Virus record (IMG/VR): IMGVR_UViG_3300020419_000059
Span: 1-30,566 of that record
Length of the DNA: 30,566 nt
From: a virus
Direction: 5' to 3' (one strand)
Part shown: positions 6,070 to 15,562 of the stretch, piece by piece
Numbering within the stretch: the stretch's first letter is position 1
How the letters are laid out: each line of letters starts with the position of its first letter
Notes under the pieces: generated by a model
What the model saw: the letters and a program-made list of their open reading frames with translations, nothing else
Databases searched by the model: none
What the model was told of the DNA's origin: nothing
Made by a program: the position numbers and the translations under genes

Positions 6070-9000
6070 TTAATTAACTTGTCTTTCTGCTTTATTTGCC
6101 GCTTCTTCCCACGGTAATTTAGAATGTCCTTCTATATATTTTTTATTATTATATTGTATTTTTCCCCCAACTCTAGGATATTTACTGCCTTTCCAATAAA
6201 CATAATTATCATCATAATTAAGCTTACCAGATTTCATATCTCTCATATGTTGTTTTTCATGAGCAATAGTTCTTTTCTTTTCTACCGGTGATAAGTCTTT
6301 ATCAACCTCTATAGTGCCATCGTTGTTAGCTCTACCCATAACACCTTTGCCTAATTGTTTTGTTTCAATTTTTTTAGCAGGACTAAATTTTTTAGGTTTA
6401 AATTTTTTAAAATTTACTTTAGATTCTTTAATATTTTTTTCAACATCTAATTGATAAGGACTCCAACCTAATGCTAAAAATATATTTTGCCAAGCATCAT
6501 TATGTTCTGCACTTATAGCTTTTAAGTTTTCTACTTTTTTAAATGCTCTATCTAAAGGAATATTAGTCAAGCCGGATACATAATTTGCTTTTGCAAAATA
6601 TTGATAAAACGGGTCTTCTTTATATTGTCTCCAATTTTCAAATCTTTGAGCTTCAATTATATCACCTATTTTTTTGCTTACAGGTGGAGATATACTTAAC
6701 CCTTTTTGTATTAATCTAAGTGCAGGATCTGCAACTCTTTCCCCAGCTTCTCTTCTTTTTTGTTGGCTATAATACTCTTGGCCTAAGTTTTTAAGTGCAG
6801 CAACTACAGCACCACTATAGCCCATACCTCTTAAAAATCCATCAGCTATTGTATTTGCAAAAAATCCAATTTTCTTTTCATCTTTTTCGTCGTCTTCGTT
6901 ATCTGACAAAAGTAATGAAAACAATGCAGATTGTAAACCTGAAAATATTATGTTTTGAGCTGCACCATAGTATAATATTTTAGATGCATTTGTTCTCCAA
7001 TCGCCTCTTCTATTTATCAAATCAAGTGTAGCTTTTTTAGTTAGTCTAGCATATTGTAATGGTGTATTAGCAAATGCTAATATTAATCTACCAATGTCTG
7101 ACGACTGTTGCCTAGATATTCTGTCTGGCCTAGAAGATTGTTGTGTTTCTTCAGCAACCTCTTGAAATTCAAGCATTGTTTGTTCTTCAGCCTGTGCAGG
7201 ATCAACACCTTGATTTACTAATTGATCTATTCTATTTCTATACCAGGAAGCACCACCAAAAGATATTGCAAAGCTATCTCCCCATTGTGTTGGTTTAAAA
7301 CCTAATTCAAGTAATTTTTTATTAGCTCGTAAAAACCAATTGCCTGGTTGTGAATCAGCTATATCAGCTGTGTTTAATTCAATTTTTTGTCCACCTCTAC
7401 GATCTGTAAGAAAACTAGAATTCCATAATTTAAAAAAGTCTTCGGTAAATTGTTTTCTATTACCCATTGCTCTTGCCATTGCTAATGGATTATTATGTGT
7501 AAAGTTCATAAAGTTAACTATAGATAACTGCTGTAGTACTGCAGATCTTACATTAACTGCCATAACATTAGCAACAGACTGGTTTATCCAATTCATAGCT
7601 GAATTAAATTCTTTATCTTTGCCTTGCTTTCTGTTTACACCTGTTTCCATTCTAGTTAATACATTAGATAACGCATCAGTAAAATCTTCACCATGTAATT
7701 GTTTTATAACTTTCATATTTTCTTTTGAAAATATTTGTTCTTTATTATTTAAGAACTCAGCTAAAAACTCTTTTCTTTGTTGAGTTTGATTTGCAATATT
7801 TAAATCTAAATCAATATTACCACCTTCCCAATCATTATATATTTCAGTATAACCTTTTTCTGTTTTAGTTATTTTAGAAAGATCTTCTGCAAAAGCAAGT
7901 AAATCATTATTATTAACAACAGTTGCTATTAAGGCTTCTTGATCAGATTCTGATATACCAAGGTCTTGATCCCCTCGTGAAAATAAATATGTACGAACAG
8001 CATCTTCATTAGTATATTGACCGTCAAGTATACTTTGTTTTAATAAAGCTTTATTTTTATATCGTTTTTTTAATTCTTTATAATCTTTACCTAAAGCAAC
8101 TTTAGCGGCTTCATATGCATTTATACCTTTAGCAAAAGGTGTCATTATGTTTTCTTCAAAAAACTTCATTTGTTTTTCGCCAGCTTTGCCTGACTTATAA
8201 AATGTGTATAGCAAACCTGCAAAATCATCAGCCCCTGGAGGCACATATATATTTAGTTTTCCAATTAAAGAACTTTTAGTTGGTCCTTTACTTTTAAATA
8301 TATTAAGTGCATCTGTACCAATTGTAGAAGTTTTTTCTTTTTGTTCTTTTACTTTATTGTCTTTTTTTGTTTTAAGATCAGATATTATTTTATCTGTAGA
8401 TTGATCTTTTGTTTTTTCTCCGAGCTTAGCAAGATTGTTTTCATTTTCTTTTCTAACTTTTTCTTGTGCTTCTCTAACTCCCTTTTCAGATAATATAGCT
8501 AATTGCTTTTCAGCAGGCACTTTTCGATCTGCTACCTCATAAGTTGATTGTTCAACAAAATCTGACCATTCTTGCTCAGAAACAAAGCTTTTTACATATT
8601 TATAACCTTCGCTTACAGCTTCAGCTAATGCTTTACCTCCTTTATAAGCTAATTTAACAGTTCTAAGACCACCAATTAATAAACTAGTAGGAATAGCCGC
8701 AATATTAGTTTGGAGCGTTCCTGGACTTCCTGTGAGGTTTTGTAATTTTGCTATAACTCTATCTATAAATAGTTCAACATTATCACCTGTTTTTTCTTTT
8801 AAACCTTTTTGCTGTGTACTTTTTATATCAGGAGTTTGTTTACCTTCTACAAATAAATTATAATCTTTTAATAAACTTTGATTTGTTTTTATATTTATAA
8901 AATTATTTAAATCTAAATTTTTATATCGATCTAAATAAGTATCATTTAGAGCCCAGCCTTCTCTCATACTTCTTTGAAGTCCCTCTTGTATTAATTGGTT

Positions 9001-12000
9001 TGAAGATTTTTTAGACATTGCAACCATTTTATAATTGTTCATTATAAGAGGGTACATAGTGTTAAAATCTACATTAGAAGCAGCACCTGCAAATAAAGCA
9101 CGATAAGCAGCAGAAGCAACCATAGCATGCTCAAACTCTATATTGTTGCCCATACCTTTTTCATATGCTACAAGTTGTGCTCCTAATTTCCACCAATTAT
9201 TACTTTCATTACCTACAGGTTTCATAAAAGCTAAAACTTCACCTAATCTATTTTTATCTGCTTTTACATATTCATATAATCTTTTAGAAATTTGTCTATG
9301 TATCTTAGAATTTGCTTCATTAATTTTATTTAATTCACCCGTTTTAATTAAATTTTCTATTTGTTTTTCGTTTTTAAATAATTGTTTAGGTTGTTTTAAA
9401 TATTCATAATTTAATACTTCATCAAAATTATTTCCAAAATCTTGCAAAGAATTAATTATTTTTTTACCTTCATTAGTAGCCACAGCTGTAGCTCTATTAT
9501 TGCCAATAAAGTCTTTACTTAAACTATTTCTTTCAACAATATTAGGCCCAGAATCTGCTATTGCTTCAATTGCTTCTTTAGGAAACAATTTAACTATATT
9601 AGTTAGTTGACTTATAAGTTCAGATTCATTTCCCTTTCCTGGTATTTTAGGTAAACCAAATTTTTTTAATAATGCTACAGCACTTTTTTCAGATACTTCT
9701 GAAAAAGATTTATTTTGTGATTGTATATCATTAGCTTCCTCTATTATAGATTTAGGACTAATAGGGTCTAAAGCTTTTTGAGCTTCAACAAATGATTGTC
9801 TTAAAGTAGCATCGGTTTTTAATAAATTTATTGCTTCATTAGCACCTAATGATACAGCTAAAGTTTCAGCTAAACGTATTTTACGATTTGCCTTTGCTGA
9901 TCTATTTTCTGTACCATCTGGTTTTTTAGGAATATTAACTCCTTTAAAATAGTTAACAAACGCTTCTTTACCTACTGATTTAAACTGAACTTTTTCTTTG
10001 TTTTTTAAAAATCCAGCCTCTTCAAAAGGGTTTTTATTTGTATTAACATCTCTAGCCATGACCATGGCTTCAGGCCTTAATAAATCGTATAAGGCTTCTG
10101 CGTTGTTTTCTAAAGTATTTGTAAAAGTGGCGTCGTCTTTTGTGTCTCTACCAAAAAATTTTGTTACTTGTTTATATAATTTATCTTTTAAAGTTTTAGA
10201 AATATCAGTAGCAAATTTTAGCGCATCGCCTCTTTCTTTTGTAGTCATTAATGCAAGCCTAGCAGCATTACTTATTTCAGAAGTTAAAGCTTCAGGCAAT
10301 TTTATTTGATTTCCTATATCAATAGCACTTTGATCTATTGTGTCTTGATTATCAATAACTTCTTCAATTGCTGTTTGTTCTTGTTCAATTGCAGCAGTTT
10401 CTGTAATATCAACTTGATCCTGTTGAGATACACCTAAATCTTTAGCTATTCTATTAGCTCTTAAATTTAATCTATTAGTTAAAAAGGTACCTAAATCTTG
10501 TTTACTTGCATCAAATTCTTGTGTAACCAACACCGATGCATCTGTAACTAAATCACTTTTAAATGAATCTCTCGTTATGGTTTTCTTTTTATCTTCAGGT
10601 ATACGATCATATATTCTTTTAGTAATTGATTCAGTTAATCCACCTATAGCTTGACCAAATTCAGTTTGTACAAAATCAAAAGTTTCTTTACCTTGTGGAG
10701 TTTTACTTAAACCTTCAATTATCATTTTATCGGTGTCACCATCGTATTTTTCTAATAATGCATTAACATCATTCTTAGGAACTTTACCTTGGTTAGGATT
10801 CATCATAAGAGTAAAAATCATTACTCTTTGATTTTCTAATTCGTCCTTTTGTTTTTGTAATTCTTGCTTAGCTAGATCTGGTGTTTCTTTTCTTTTTATA
10901 GAAGAATCTAATTGATCTATTTCACTTGTTGTTTGAGCAAGATCTTGTAAATCTTTATCTGATAATTCATCAAATTGATTTGAAACAGTTTCTCTTGATT
11001 TTCTTAAAGATTCCTGCTTTTGTTTAATTTGTTTATTTAGAGCTGCTTTAGTTTCAATATTATCTACTAATTCTATATCAGATTGTAATTCAATTATTTC
11101 TTTATATAAAGCTCTTTGTTTATCAGATATTTGTTGTGGTTGTAATATGTTTTCAGCAAGATCTCTAAAGTTTTGGCTTTTAGCCTCTTCATCTGTAGGA
11201 TTTTCTATTTTATTTTTACCTCTTCTAAAACTAGTTAAAGAACTTCCAACACCGCCCATTACTCCACCTATAACAGCTGTTTTAAAAAGCCTTCGTGGTA
11301 AATTATTAAGAGCCTCTTCATCATCTAAAATAGCATAATCAGCTATAAGAGATTCTATAGCTTCAGCAGTAGCTTCAGAAGCTGCTTCACCTGCAATATC
11401 TTTTGCAACATTAAATGTTATATTAAAAGGAGATTGATTTTTAGGTGCTTTACTTAATCCTTTTCCAGCAGCTGCATAAGCTCTACCTAATCTATAAGTA
11501 AAAAGTTCTGTAGCAAACTCTCCCCCGCCTGTAATTGTTGAAGCAGCCCATTTTTGTGCAAGAGTAGCATCAGGTTTAGTTTCCATTATTTCAGCATACT
11601 TATTGCCTAAAGCAGATACACCTTGAGCCGCTAAACCTGGAAGTCCGAAGACAATACTAGAAACAAAGCTAGGTACAGCCCCAGATAATTCTTCACCAAA
11701 TTGTTCTGCTCCTTCTGCATATCTACCTTCTCTAAATAAATCAACATAGTCTTTTTCTAAACCCGTTTTTTCATCAATACCAAAATCAGGACTAGTAAAT
11801 TCAGAAAATTCTTGAATAGTATCAACAGCATCATCTATTGTTTTTCCTGTTACTTTTTGTGCAATACCTAAACCAGGAATAGCAAAACCAATTAATTTAT
11901 TAGCTAAAGCCTCTTTTTCTTCTAAACTTTTTTCTTGTCCTGTTATACTATAAAAAGTATCTATAATACTTTTAGCAAGATTTGTAGTAACACCTTGAAA

Positions 12001-12225
12001 TAATCCTGCACCAGTACTTGCGGCTTTACTTAAAAAATTAGCAGCTGGAGCAGCAAAAAGACCAAGGCCATTAGGTAAACTGTTTAGTGTATTTCTAAAG
12101 GCTATTTTTTTAGCTTGTTCTTCTTGTCTTTCTCTTTCAGCTTTTTCTTCTTCTGTTTCAAGAGGAACTAATGGTTCTTGTATTAAACTTTCGTAAGTAT
12201 ATAAATTTTTGTTATGTCCTGGCAT
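6070..12225 (-). CDS. Giant internal virion / ejection protein with C-terminal HExxH motif
   Basis: A 2051-residue protein, the largest in the window. Residues 50-340 are rich in Gly, Ala and hydrophobic residues (e.g. NGLGLFAAPAANFLSK, VFGLPGLAAQGVSAL, VIGGVMGGVGSS), fitting membrane-active helices. Residues 365-468 are a Gln/Glu/Lys coiled coil. Around 1696-1773, the motifs SSRPDR, LILAFANTPLQY and a hydrophobic helix (NIIFSGLQSALFSLLLS) recall the large polyvalent protein domains of phages. The C-terminus holds HEKQH (1989-1993) followed by LPWEEAANKAE, a zinc metallopeptidase-like H-E-x-x-H...E arrangement. It follows the 387- and 494-residue proteins, the order of T7 gp14-gp15-gp16, so it probably is ejected to form the DNA conduit across the envelope. 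T7 gp16 carries a lytic transglycosylase; none is evident here. Confidence 0.82.
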   Translation of the reverse strand: MPGHNKNLYTYESLIQEPLVPLETEEEKAERERQEEQAKKIAFRNTLNSLPNGLGLFAAPAANFLSKAASTGAGLFQGVTTNLAKSIIDTFYSITGQEKSLEEKEALANKLIGFAIPGLGIAQKVTGKTIDDAVDTIQEFSEFTSPDFGIDEKTGLEKDYVDLFREGRYAEGAEQFGEELSGAVPSFVSSIVFGLPGLAAQGVSALGNKYAEIMETKPDATLAQKWAASTITGGGEFATELFTYRLGRAYAAAGKGLSKAPKNQSPFNITFNVAKDIAGEAASEATAEAIESLIADYAILDDEEALNNLPRRLFKTAVIGGVMGGVGSSLTSFRRGKNKIENPTDEEAKSQNFRDLAENILQPQQISDKQRALYKEIIELQSDIELVDNIETKAALNKQIKQKQESLRKSRETVSNQFDELSDKDLQDLAQTTSEIDQLDSSIKRKETPDLAKQELQKQKDELENQRVMIFTLMMNPNQGKVPKNDVNALLEKYDGDTDKMIIEGLSKTPQGKETFDFVQTEFGQAIGGLTESITKRIYDRIPEDKKKTITRDSFKSDLVTDASVLVTQEFDASKQDLGTFLTNRLNLRANRIAKDLGVSQQDQVDITETAAIEQEQTAIEEVIDNQDTIDQSAIDIGNQIKLPEALTSEISNAARLALMTTKERGDALKFATDISKTLKDKLYKQVTKFFGRDTKDDATFTNTLENNAEALYDLLRPEAMVMARDVNTNKNPFEEAGFLKNKEKVQFKSVGKEAFVNYFKGVNIPKKPDGTENRSAKANRKIRLAETLAVSLGANEAINLLKTDATLRQSFVEAQKALDPISPKSIIEEANDIQSQNKSFSEVSEKSAVALLKKFGLPKIPGKGNESELISQLTNIVKLFPKEAIEAIADSGPNIVERNSLSKDFIGNNRATAVATNEGKKIINSLQDFGNNFDEVLNYEYLKQPKQLFKNEKQIENLIKTGELNKINEANSKIHRQISKRLYEYVKADKNRLGEVLAFMKPVGNESNNWWKLGAQLVAYEKGMGNNIEFEHAMVASAAYRALFAGAASNVDFNTMYPLIMNNYKMVAMSKKSSNQLIQEGLQRSMREGWALNDTYLDRYKNLDLNNFINIKTNQSLLKDYNLFVEGKQTPDIKSTQQKGLKEKTGDNVELFIDRVIAKLQNLTGSPGTLQTNIAAIPTSLLIGGLRTVKLAYKGGKALAEAVSEGYKYVKSFVSEQEWSDFVEQSTYEVADRKVPAEKQLAILSEKGVREAQEKVRKENENNLAKLGEKTKDQSTDKIISDLKTKKDNKVKEQKEKTSTIGTDALNIFKSKGPTKSSLIGKLNIYVPPGADDFAGLLYTFYKSGKAGEKQMKFFEENIMTPFAKGINAYEAAKVALGKDYKELKKRYKNKALLKQSILDGQYTNEDAVRTYLFSRGDQDLGISESDQEALIATVVNNNDLLAFAEDLSKITKTEKGYTEIYNDWEGGNIDLDLNIANQTQQRKEFLAEFLNNKEQIFSKENMKVIKQLHGEDFTDALSNVLTRMETGVNRKQGKDKEFNSAMNWINQSVANVMAVNVRSAVLQQLSIVNFMNFTHNNPLAMARAMGNRKQFTEDFFKLWNSSFLTDRRGGQKIELNTADIADSQPGNWFLRANKKLLELGFKPTQWGDSFAISFGGASWYRNRIDQLVNQGVDPAQAEEQTMLEFQEVAEETQQSSRPDRISRQQSSDIGRLILAFANTPLQYARLTKKATLDLINRRGDWRTNASKILYYGAAQNIIFSGLQSALFSLLLSDNEDDEKDEKKIGFFANTIADGFLRGMGYSGAVVAALKNLGQEYYSQQKRREAGERVADPALRLIQKGLSISPPVSKKIGDIIEAQRFENWRQYKEDPFYQYFAKANYVSGLTNIPLDRAFKKVENLKAISAEHNDAWQNIFLALGWSPYQLDVEKNIKESKVNFKKFKPKKFSPAKKIETKQLGKGVMGRANNDGTIEVDKDLSPVEKKRTIAHEKQHMRDMKSGKLNYDDNYVYWKGSKYPRVGGKIQYNNKKYIEGHSKLPWEEAANKAERQVN

Positions 12226-12227
12226 AA

Positions 12228-13712
12228 TTATATATTAAAAAATTCTCTTACCTTTTTTATTGGTCCAGCTTTTTTAATGGGTGCATAGTTAAAACTAGTC
12301 ATACCAGCAGGAACGCCATACATTCGTACAGCCATAACGTTTGCTAGCTCATTAGGATTATTCATAACACTTTCTGGAATTAATGCTAACTCCTCTCCAC
12401 TTTTATTTACTAAATAAAATTTACCTTCAACTTCCATAATAGAATTTCCCAAAGGAGCATTTAAATTCCATGAAGATAAATTTGTTTTAGTAGGAGCCGG
12501 TAATTGATTTATAAATTGTAAATTAATATTTCTATCTCTTTCAGTAAGAGATCTAGCTTGATTCATCCTTGCTGCATTTGCTCTGTCCGCTGCGGCTATT
12601 TTAGCAATTTGTAAATTGTATTCTTTTTGTTTCCAATGGGCAATTTGTTTATCAACCGTTTGATCCATTGTTCTTGCAATCCATAGCTTTTCCATTTCAA
12701 ATTCTAATTTGTTTGCAAAATTTTCACCATTCATTTCTTCTAATATACCCGGAATATTTTCAATTTCTGCAGCAGTAAAATCTTCTTTGCTTGGTATAAA
12801 CTGCCCACTATTAGACATCTCCTCCATTTCGTCGTAAGTAAAACCGCCATAATCAACAGCTAATGATTTTAAACCGTCCATTTTATTTTCATTAACAAAA
12901 TTGTCAAAACTACTTCTTACGGTTTTAGAAAATTCTGTATTGTTTAAATCAGCGGGAATACTAGACATATTAAATTGTCCTGTAGGTTGCCCTGTTATTG
13001 GATCAACAATTTCTTGTTCTGTAGGCGTGCCTAAAGCATCAGCAATAGGCTTTGTAAGAGATTCAAAGCTATCAACCTTTTTAATAGGCCTTGGCATTTT
13101 ACTTAATTGATTTGCAGGTATGCTGAATGGTTTATTTTCTTTTGTTGTGCCTGTAAACACAACAACACCGTTTTCATCAACTTCTAATTTTCCTCTGCCT
13201 TCAATACCTGCTTGAAAAAAATCTTCGTTTTCTTGATCATTAGCACCGGAAAGAACACCTTGCGCGTTGTCAGTAGCATAAGTGGTAAAGTTTGTTTGTA
13301 GAGCTTCAAGCATGGGTTTTATTTGCCCAACTTGATTTTGTAATGTACCGTATAATCTACCAAATTCAGCACTAGAAATTCTATTGTTTTCAAGATCAGT
13401 AACTAATTGAGAACCTCTATCAGCTAAACCTCTGCTCACTGTTGCAGCATAATCATCTATAGCAGAAAAACCACTGTCTGAAGGAATCATTAATCCTTTA
13501 GAATACTCTGCTTGCATAAAGCCAAAAGATGCTCTTCTTCTTTTGTCTAATTCATTTTGTCTTCTTCTTTCTCTACCAACTTTAATACTTTCGTCAATAT
13601 CATCAGCAACAGCAGAGTAATCAAATGGGCGACTAGGTGCAAGGTTATTAAAACCCAAGCTTTGGGCAATTATACCTTGTCTTTTTAAAGGGCTATTTTT
13701 AGTATTTTTCAT
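12228..13712 (-). CDS. Probable internal virion (ejection) protein
   Basis: A 494-residue soluble protein, mostly helical and charged, with an Arg-rich segment near the N-terminus (VGRERRRQNELDKRRRASFG) and helical runs such as AHWKQKEYNLQIAKIAAADR. No catalytic motif or signal peptide is visible. It sits two bases upstream of the giant ejection-type protein and four bases downstream of the hendecad-repeat protein, which is the position of T7 gp15 in the three-protein ejectosome; that role is inferred from order. Its leader contains AAAGGAT, one of the few SD-like sites in the late operon. Sequence family not recognised. Confidence 0.72.
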   Translation of the reverse strand: MKNTKNSPLKRQGIIAQSLGFNNLAPSRPFDYSAVADDIDESIKVGRERRRQNELDKRRRASFGFMQAEYSKGLMIPSDSGFSAIDDYAATVSRGLADRGSQLVTDLENNRISSAEFGRLYGTLQNQVGQIKPMLEALQTNFTTYATDNAQGVLSGANDQENEDFFQAGIEGRGKLEVDENGVVVFTGTTKENKPFSIPANQLSKMPRPIKKVDSFESLTKPIADALGTPTEQEIVDPITGQPTGQFNMSSIPADLNNTEFSKTVRSSFDNFVNENKMDGLKSLAVDYGGFTYDEMEEMSNSGQFIPSKEDFTAAEIENIPGILEEMNGENFANKLEFEMEKLWIARTMDQTVDKQIAHWKQKEYNLQIAKIAAADRANAARMNQARSLTERDRNINLQFINQLPAPTKTNLSSWNLNAPLGNSIMEVEGKFYLVNKSGEELALIPESVMNNPNELANVMAVRMYGVPAGMTSFNYAPIKKAGPIKKVREFFNI

Positions 13713-13716
13713 AAAT

Positions 13717-14880
13717 TTATCCTTTTCCCATTAAACCTCCAATTTCACTTCCTAAAGGATTCATTAAAGCACCTATTCCTCCTAATAAAGCACCTGTTGC
13801 TTGTTGTCTAGCTTGATCTGCAGCCCCTTTTCTTTGTGTTGAAAGCGCTAATATATCTGCTTTTTGTCCATACTGTTGTTGTTGTCCGGCTTGAGCAAGT
13901 TGTGCTCTATTTATATTAAACGAATTTGCTTGTTGCTGATTTTGTCTAGCAAATTGGTTTTGAGCAGCAGCCCCAAATTGAGCAGCTGCATTTTGTGCAT
14001 CCATATTAGCTAATCCAAATTTATTAGCAGCATCAAATTGGCTCATTGCAAATTGATTACCTTGACCTACATTAAATTGGGCCATTTGATTTGCTTGACC
14101 AAATGCATCTCTAGCAAATTGGTTTTGAGCTTGTGCACCAAATCTGGCAGCTTGATTAGCTGCGTCAGCACCAAACTCAGCGGCTCTATTTTGTGCTTGT
14201 GCACTAAATTGCCTTGCTTGATTATCTTGGCCAACATTAAACTGTTGTTGTCCTAAATCAAACTGTGAGGCAGTATTTTCTTGAGCAAGCTGTGATCTTT
14301 GTAATTCAGATTCGCCTTGTGCTCTAAGTGCTTCATTTGCTTTAACTTGTCTGTCTATATCAGCAGATATTCCTGCTTTTGATTTTGCAGCGGCTGCAGC
14401 TAAAGCTGTAGCACCACCAGCACCTGTACCAGCCTGAGCAGCAAGATCTTGCGATGCGGCTAATGCTTGATCAGCTTCTTGCGCGGCTAAATCAGAACCT
14501 GCAGTTGATACTTGAAGATTACGCATAGTATTTGTAAGACCTGTATCTGCTCCTCTCATAAGGCCATCAACGCTTGTTTGAGCAGCACTATATCCTTGTG
14601 CATCATAACCTTGTGAATCATAACCTTGTGCTTGACCTAATTCAGCCATACCTGCTTGCCCAGCTTCCCCAAGTGTTCCTGCTTGGCCTAAAGCAGCATC
14701 ATAACCTTGTGCTGTAGAAGGATCTAATCCTGTAAATTGTGCTTCTTCACCAAAATTTCTAGTATTAAAATCAAAAATTCCTTGTCTGCTTTTTTGATAT
14801 TCTGCATTTGCAGCTCTTTGTTCGCGTCTTCTTTTCCTACCGCCGAATAACGATCCAACTGCACCTATAATTTTTCCCAT
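13717..14880 (-). CDS. Ala/Gln-rich virion protein with 11-residue repeats (probable ejection protein)
   Basis: A 387-residue protein. The N-terminus (MGKIIGAVGSLFGGRKRRRE) is a hydrophobic Gly-rich helix followed by a basic patch, and the C-terminus (ATGALLGGIGALMNPLG) is a second Gly-rich hydrophobic segment, so both ends could meet membrane. Between them are a QGYDxQGYD motif (85-97), an Ala-rich stretch (150-166) and ten consecutive 11-residue repeats (220-329) with Asn at every eleventh place. Such a long, uninterrupted Ala/Gln helix would suit a conduit or a coat around it. Its place before the 494- and 2051-residue proteins parallels T7 gp14. It starts within a TAATG junction with the GNAT-like gene. 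Virion role likely; exact role inferred. Confidence 0.78.
   Translation of the reverse strand: MGKIIGAVGSLFGGRKRRREQRAANAEYQKSRQGIFDFNTRNFGEEAQFTGLDPSTAQGYDAALGQAGTLGEAGQAGMAELGQAQGYDSQGYDAQGYSAAQTSVDGLMRGADTGLTNTMRNLQVSTAGSDLAAQEADQALAASQDLAAQAGTGAGGATALAAAAAKSKAGISADIDRQVKANEALRAQGESELQRSQLAQENTASQFDLGQQQFNVGQDNQARQFSAQAQNRAAEFGADAANQAARFGAQAQNQFARDAFGQANQMAQFNVGQGNQFAMSQFDAANKFGLANMDAQNAAAQFGAAAQNQFARQNQQQANSFNINRAQLAQAGQQQQYGQKADILALSTQRKGAADQARQQATGALLGGIGALMNPLGSEIGGLMGKG
13894..14223 (-). repeat. Ten tandem 33-bp units encoding an 11-residue (hendecad) repeat
   Basis: Within the 387-residue protein, Asn falls at residues 220, 231, 242, 253, 264, 275, 286, 297, 308 and 319, exactly 11 apart. 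Example units are NQARQFSAQAQ, NRAAEFGADAA, NQAARFGAQAQ and NAAAQFGAAAQ; a consensus is N-Q-x-A-x-F-x-A-x-A-x. An additional 11-residue unit (202-212) and a 7-residue unit (213-219) precede them. Both 7 and 11 fit alpha-helix periodicity. At DNA level the copies are diverged, so the pattern is held by protein-level selection rather than recent duplication. Confidence 0.9.
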
Positions 14881-15317
14881 TAGTATTTTAGTATTAATTC
14901 ATATGACGGTGTTTTATCAACCGTATATTCTGCATTTTTATATTTATCTAATAATATTCCAGGTTTTGCCCATGCAAAAGAATATTTATATCCTAATTCT
15001 TCAGCAAAATCTGTTGTAAAATCTAATAAAAGTTGCAATGCATCACTTCTGTCAGTATCTTTATACGATTTATCGCTAACTACTACAGCTGGAATTGCAG
15101 TTTTACTATTTGTCATCCATAGCCACATAGCAGCAATAGGATCTTTTCCTTTGCAAACCATAAAGCCACCTAAACCTTCTCTTTTTTTTTCTTCATTGCC
15201 TATTTGAAAAGCGCCTGGAAGAAAATCACGCGGTATAGCTTCTTGTTTATAAGCTTCCCACCATGATGGTAAAAAATCCCAATCGGATTCTTGTAATTTT
15301 CGTACTTGTAATTGCAT
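14880..15317 (-). CDS. GNAT acetyltransferase-like protein
   Basis: A 145-residue protein with the alpha/beta layout of GNAT N-acetyltransferases: an N-terminal strand-helix (VRKLQESDWDFLPSWWEAYK), a central strand (GGFMVCKGKDPIAAMWLWMT), a motif-A-like strand and helix (AVVVSDKSYKDTDRSDALQL then LLLDFTTDFAEELG), and a final strand pair. The acetyl-CoA pyrophosphate loop (Q/R-x-x-G-x-G/A) is not clearly kept (TDRSDALQ instead), so catalysis is uncertain. Similar GNAT-fold proteins occur in tail gene clusters of marine phages as I recall, where the substrate is unknown. It lies between a small virion protein and the ejection proteins and shares TAATG with the next gene. Confidence 0.72.
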   Translation of the reverse strand: MQLQVRKLQESDWDFLPSWWEAYKQEAIPRDFLPGAFQIGNEEKKREGLGGFMVCKGKDPIAAMWLWMTNSKTAIPAVVVSDKSYKDTDRSDALQLLLDFTTDFAEELGYKYSFAWAKPGILLDKYKNAEYTVDKTPSYELILKY

Positions 15318-15322
15318 ATAAT

Positions 15323-15562
15323 TTAATTTGATGAATAAACTGATTCAGAATTAATTGCATATAATTCTTTTTGTGTTTGAGCATTAACACCTGTAACTTT
15401 TAATCTTACCTTCATAAAAACACCTTTTACGCCTGATATTAACTTTGTAGCATTAGCTGAAATTGCACCAGCATTTGCTGTATAAGTTGTTTGTTGTGAA
15501 ACTATAGGTGTAAAATATTTACCTTCTTTTTTTTGAAACGGAAATGTTATTATTGTACTCAT
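15323..15562 (-). CDS. Small virion-module protein (79 aa)
   Basis: A short beta-rich protein (begins MSTIITFPFQKKEGKYFTPI; middle GVKGVFMKVRLKVTGV). Threonine, valine and glycine content resembles its structural neighbours, and it has no signal peptide or membrane helix. It starts at the TAATG overlap with the stop of the 1485-residue tail gene, so its translation is likely coupled and it is probably made with virion proteins. A tail-tip or minor decoration protein is plausible; family not recognised. Confidence 0.65.
   Translation of the reverse strand: MSTIITFPFQKKEGKYFTPIVSQQTTYTANAGAISANATKLISGVKGVFMKVRLKVTGVNAQTQKELYAINSESVYSSN

Noticed and set aside
7340-7783. 147-residue + strand frame opposite the giant ejection gene, and other antisense frames of 60-110 residues on both strands
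   Set aside because: They lie wholly inside strong genes, have low-complexity Ser/Phe/Leu-rich translations expected from the complement of AT-rich coding sequence, and have no neighbours on their strand.
6070-12225. A virion RNA polymerase (as in N4-like or crAss-like phages) hidden in the 2051-residue protein
   Set aside because: I found no polymerase signature such as a DxDxD or T7-type motif; Gly-rich hydrophobic segments, a coiled coil and the HExxH tail fit an ejection protein better.
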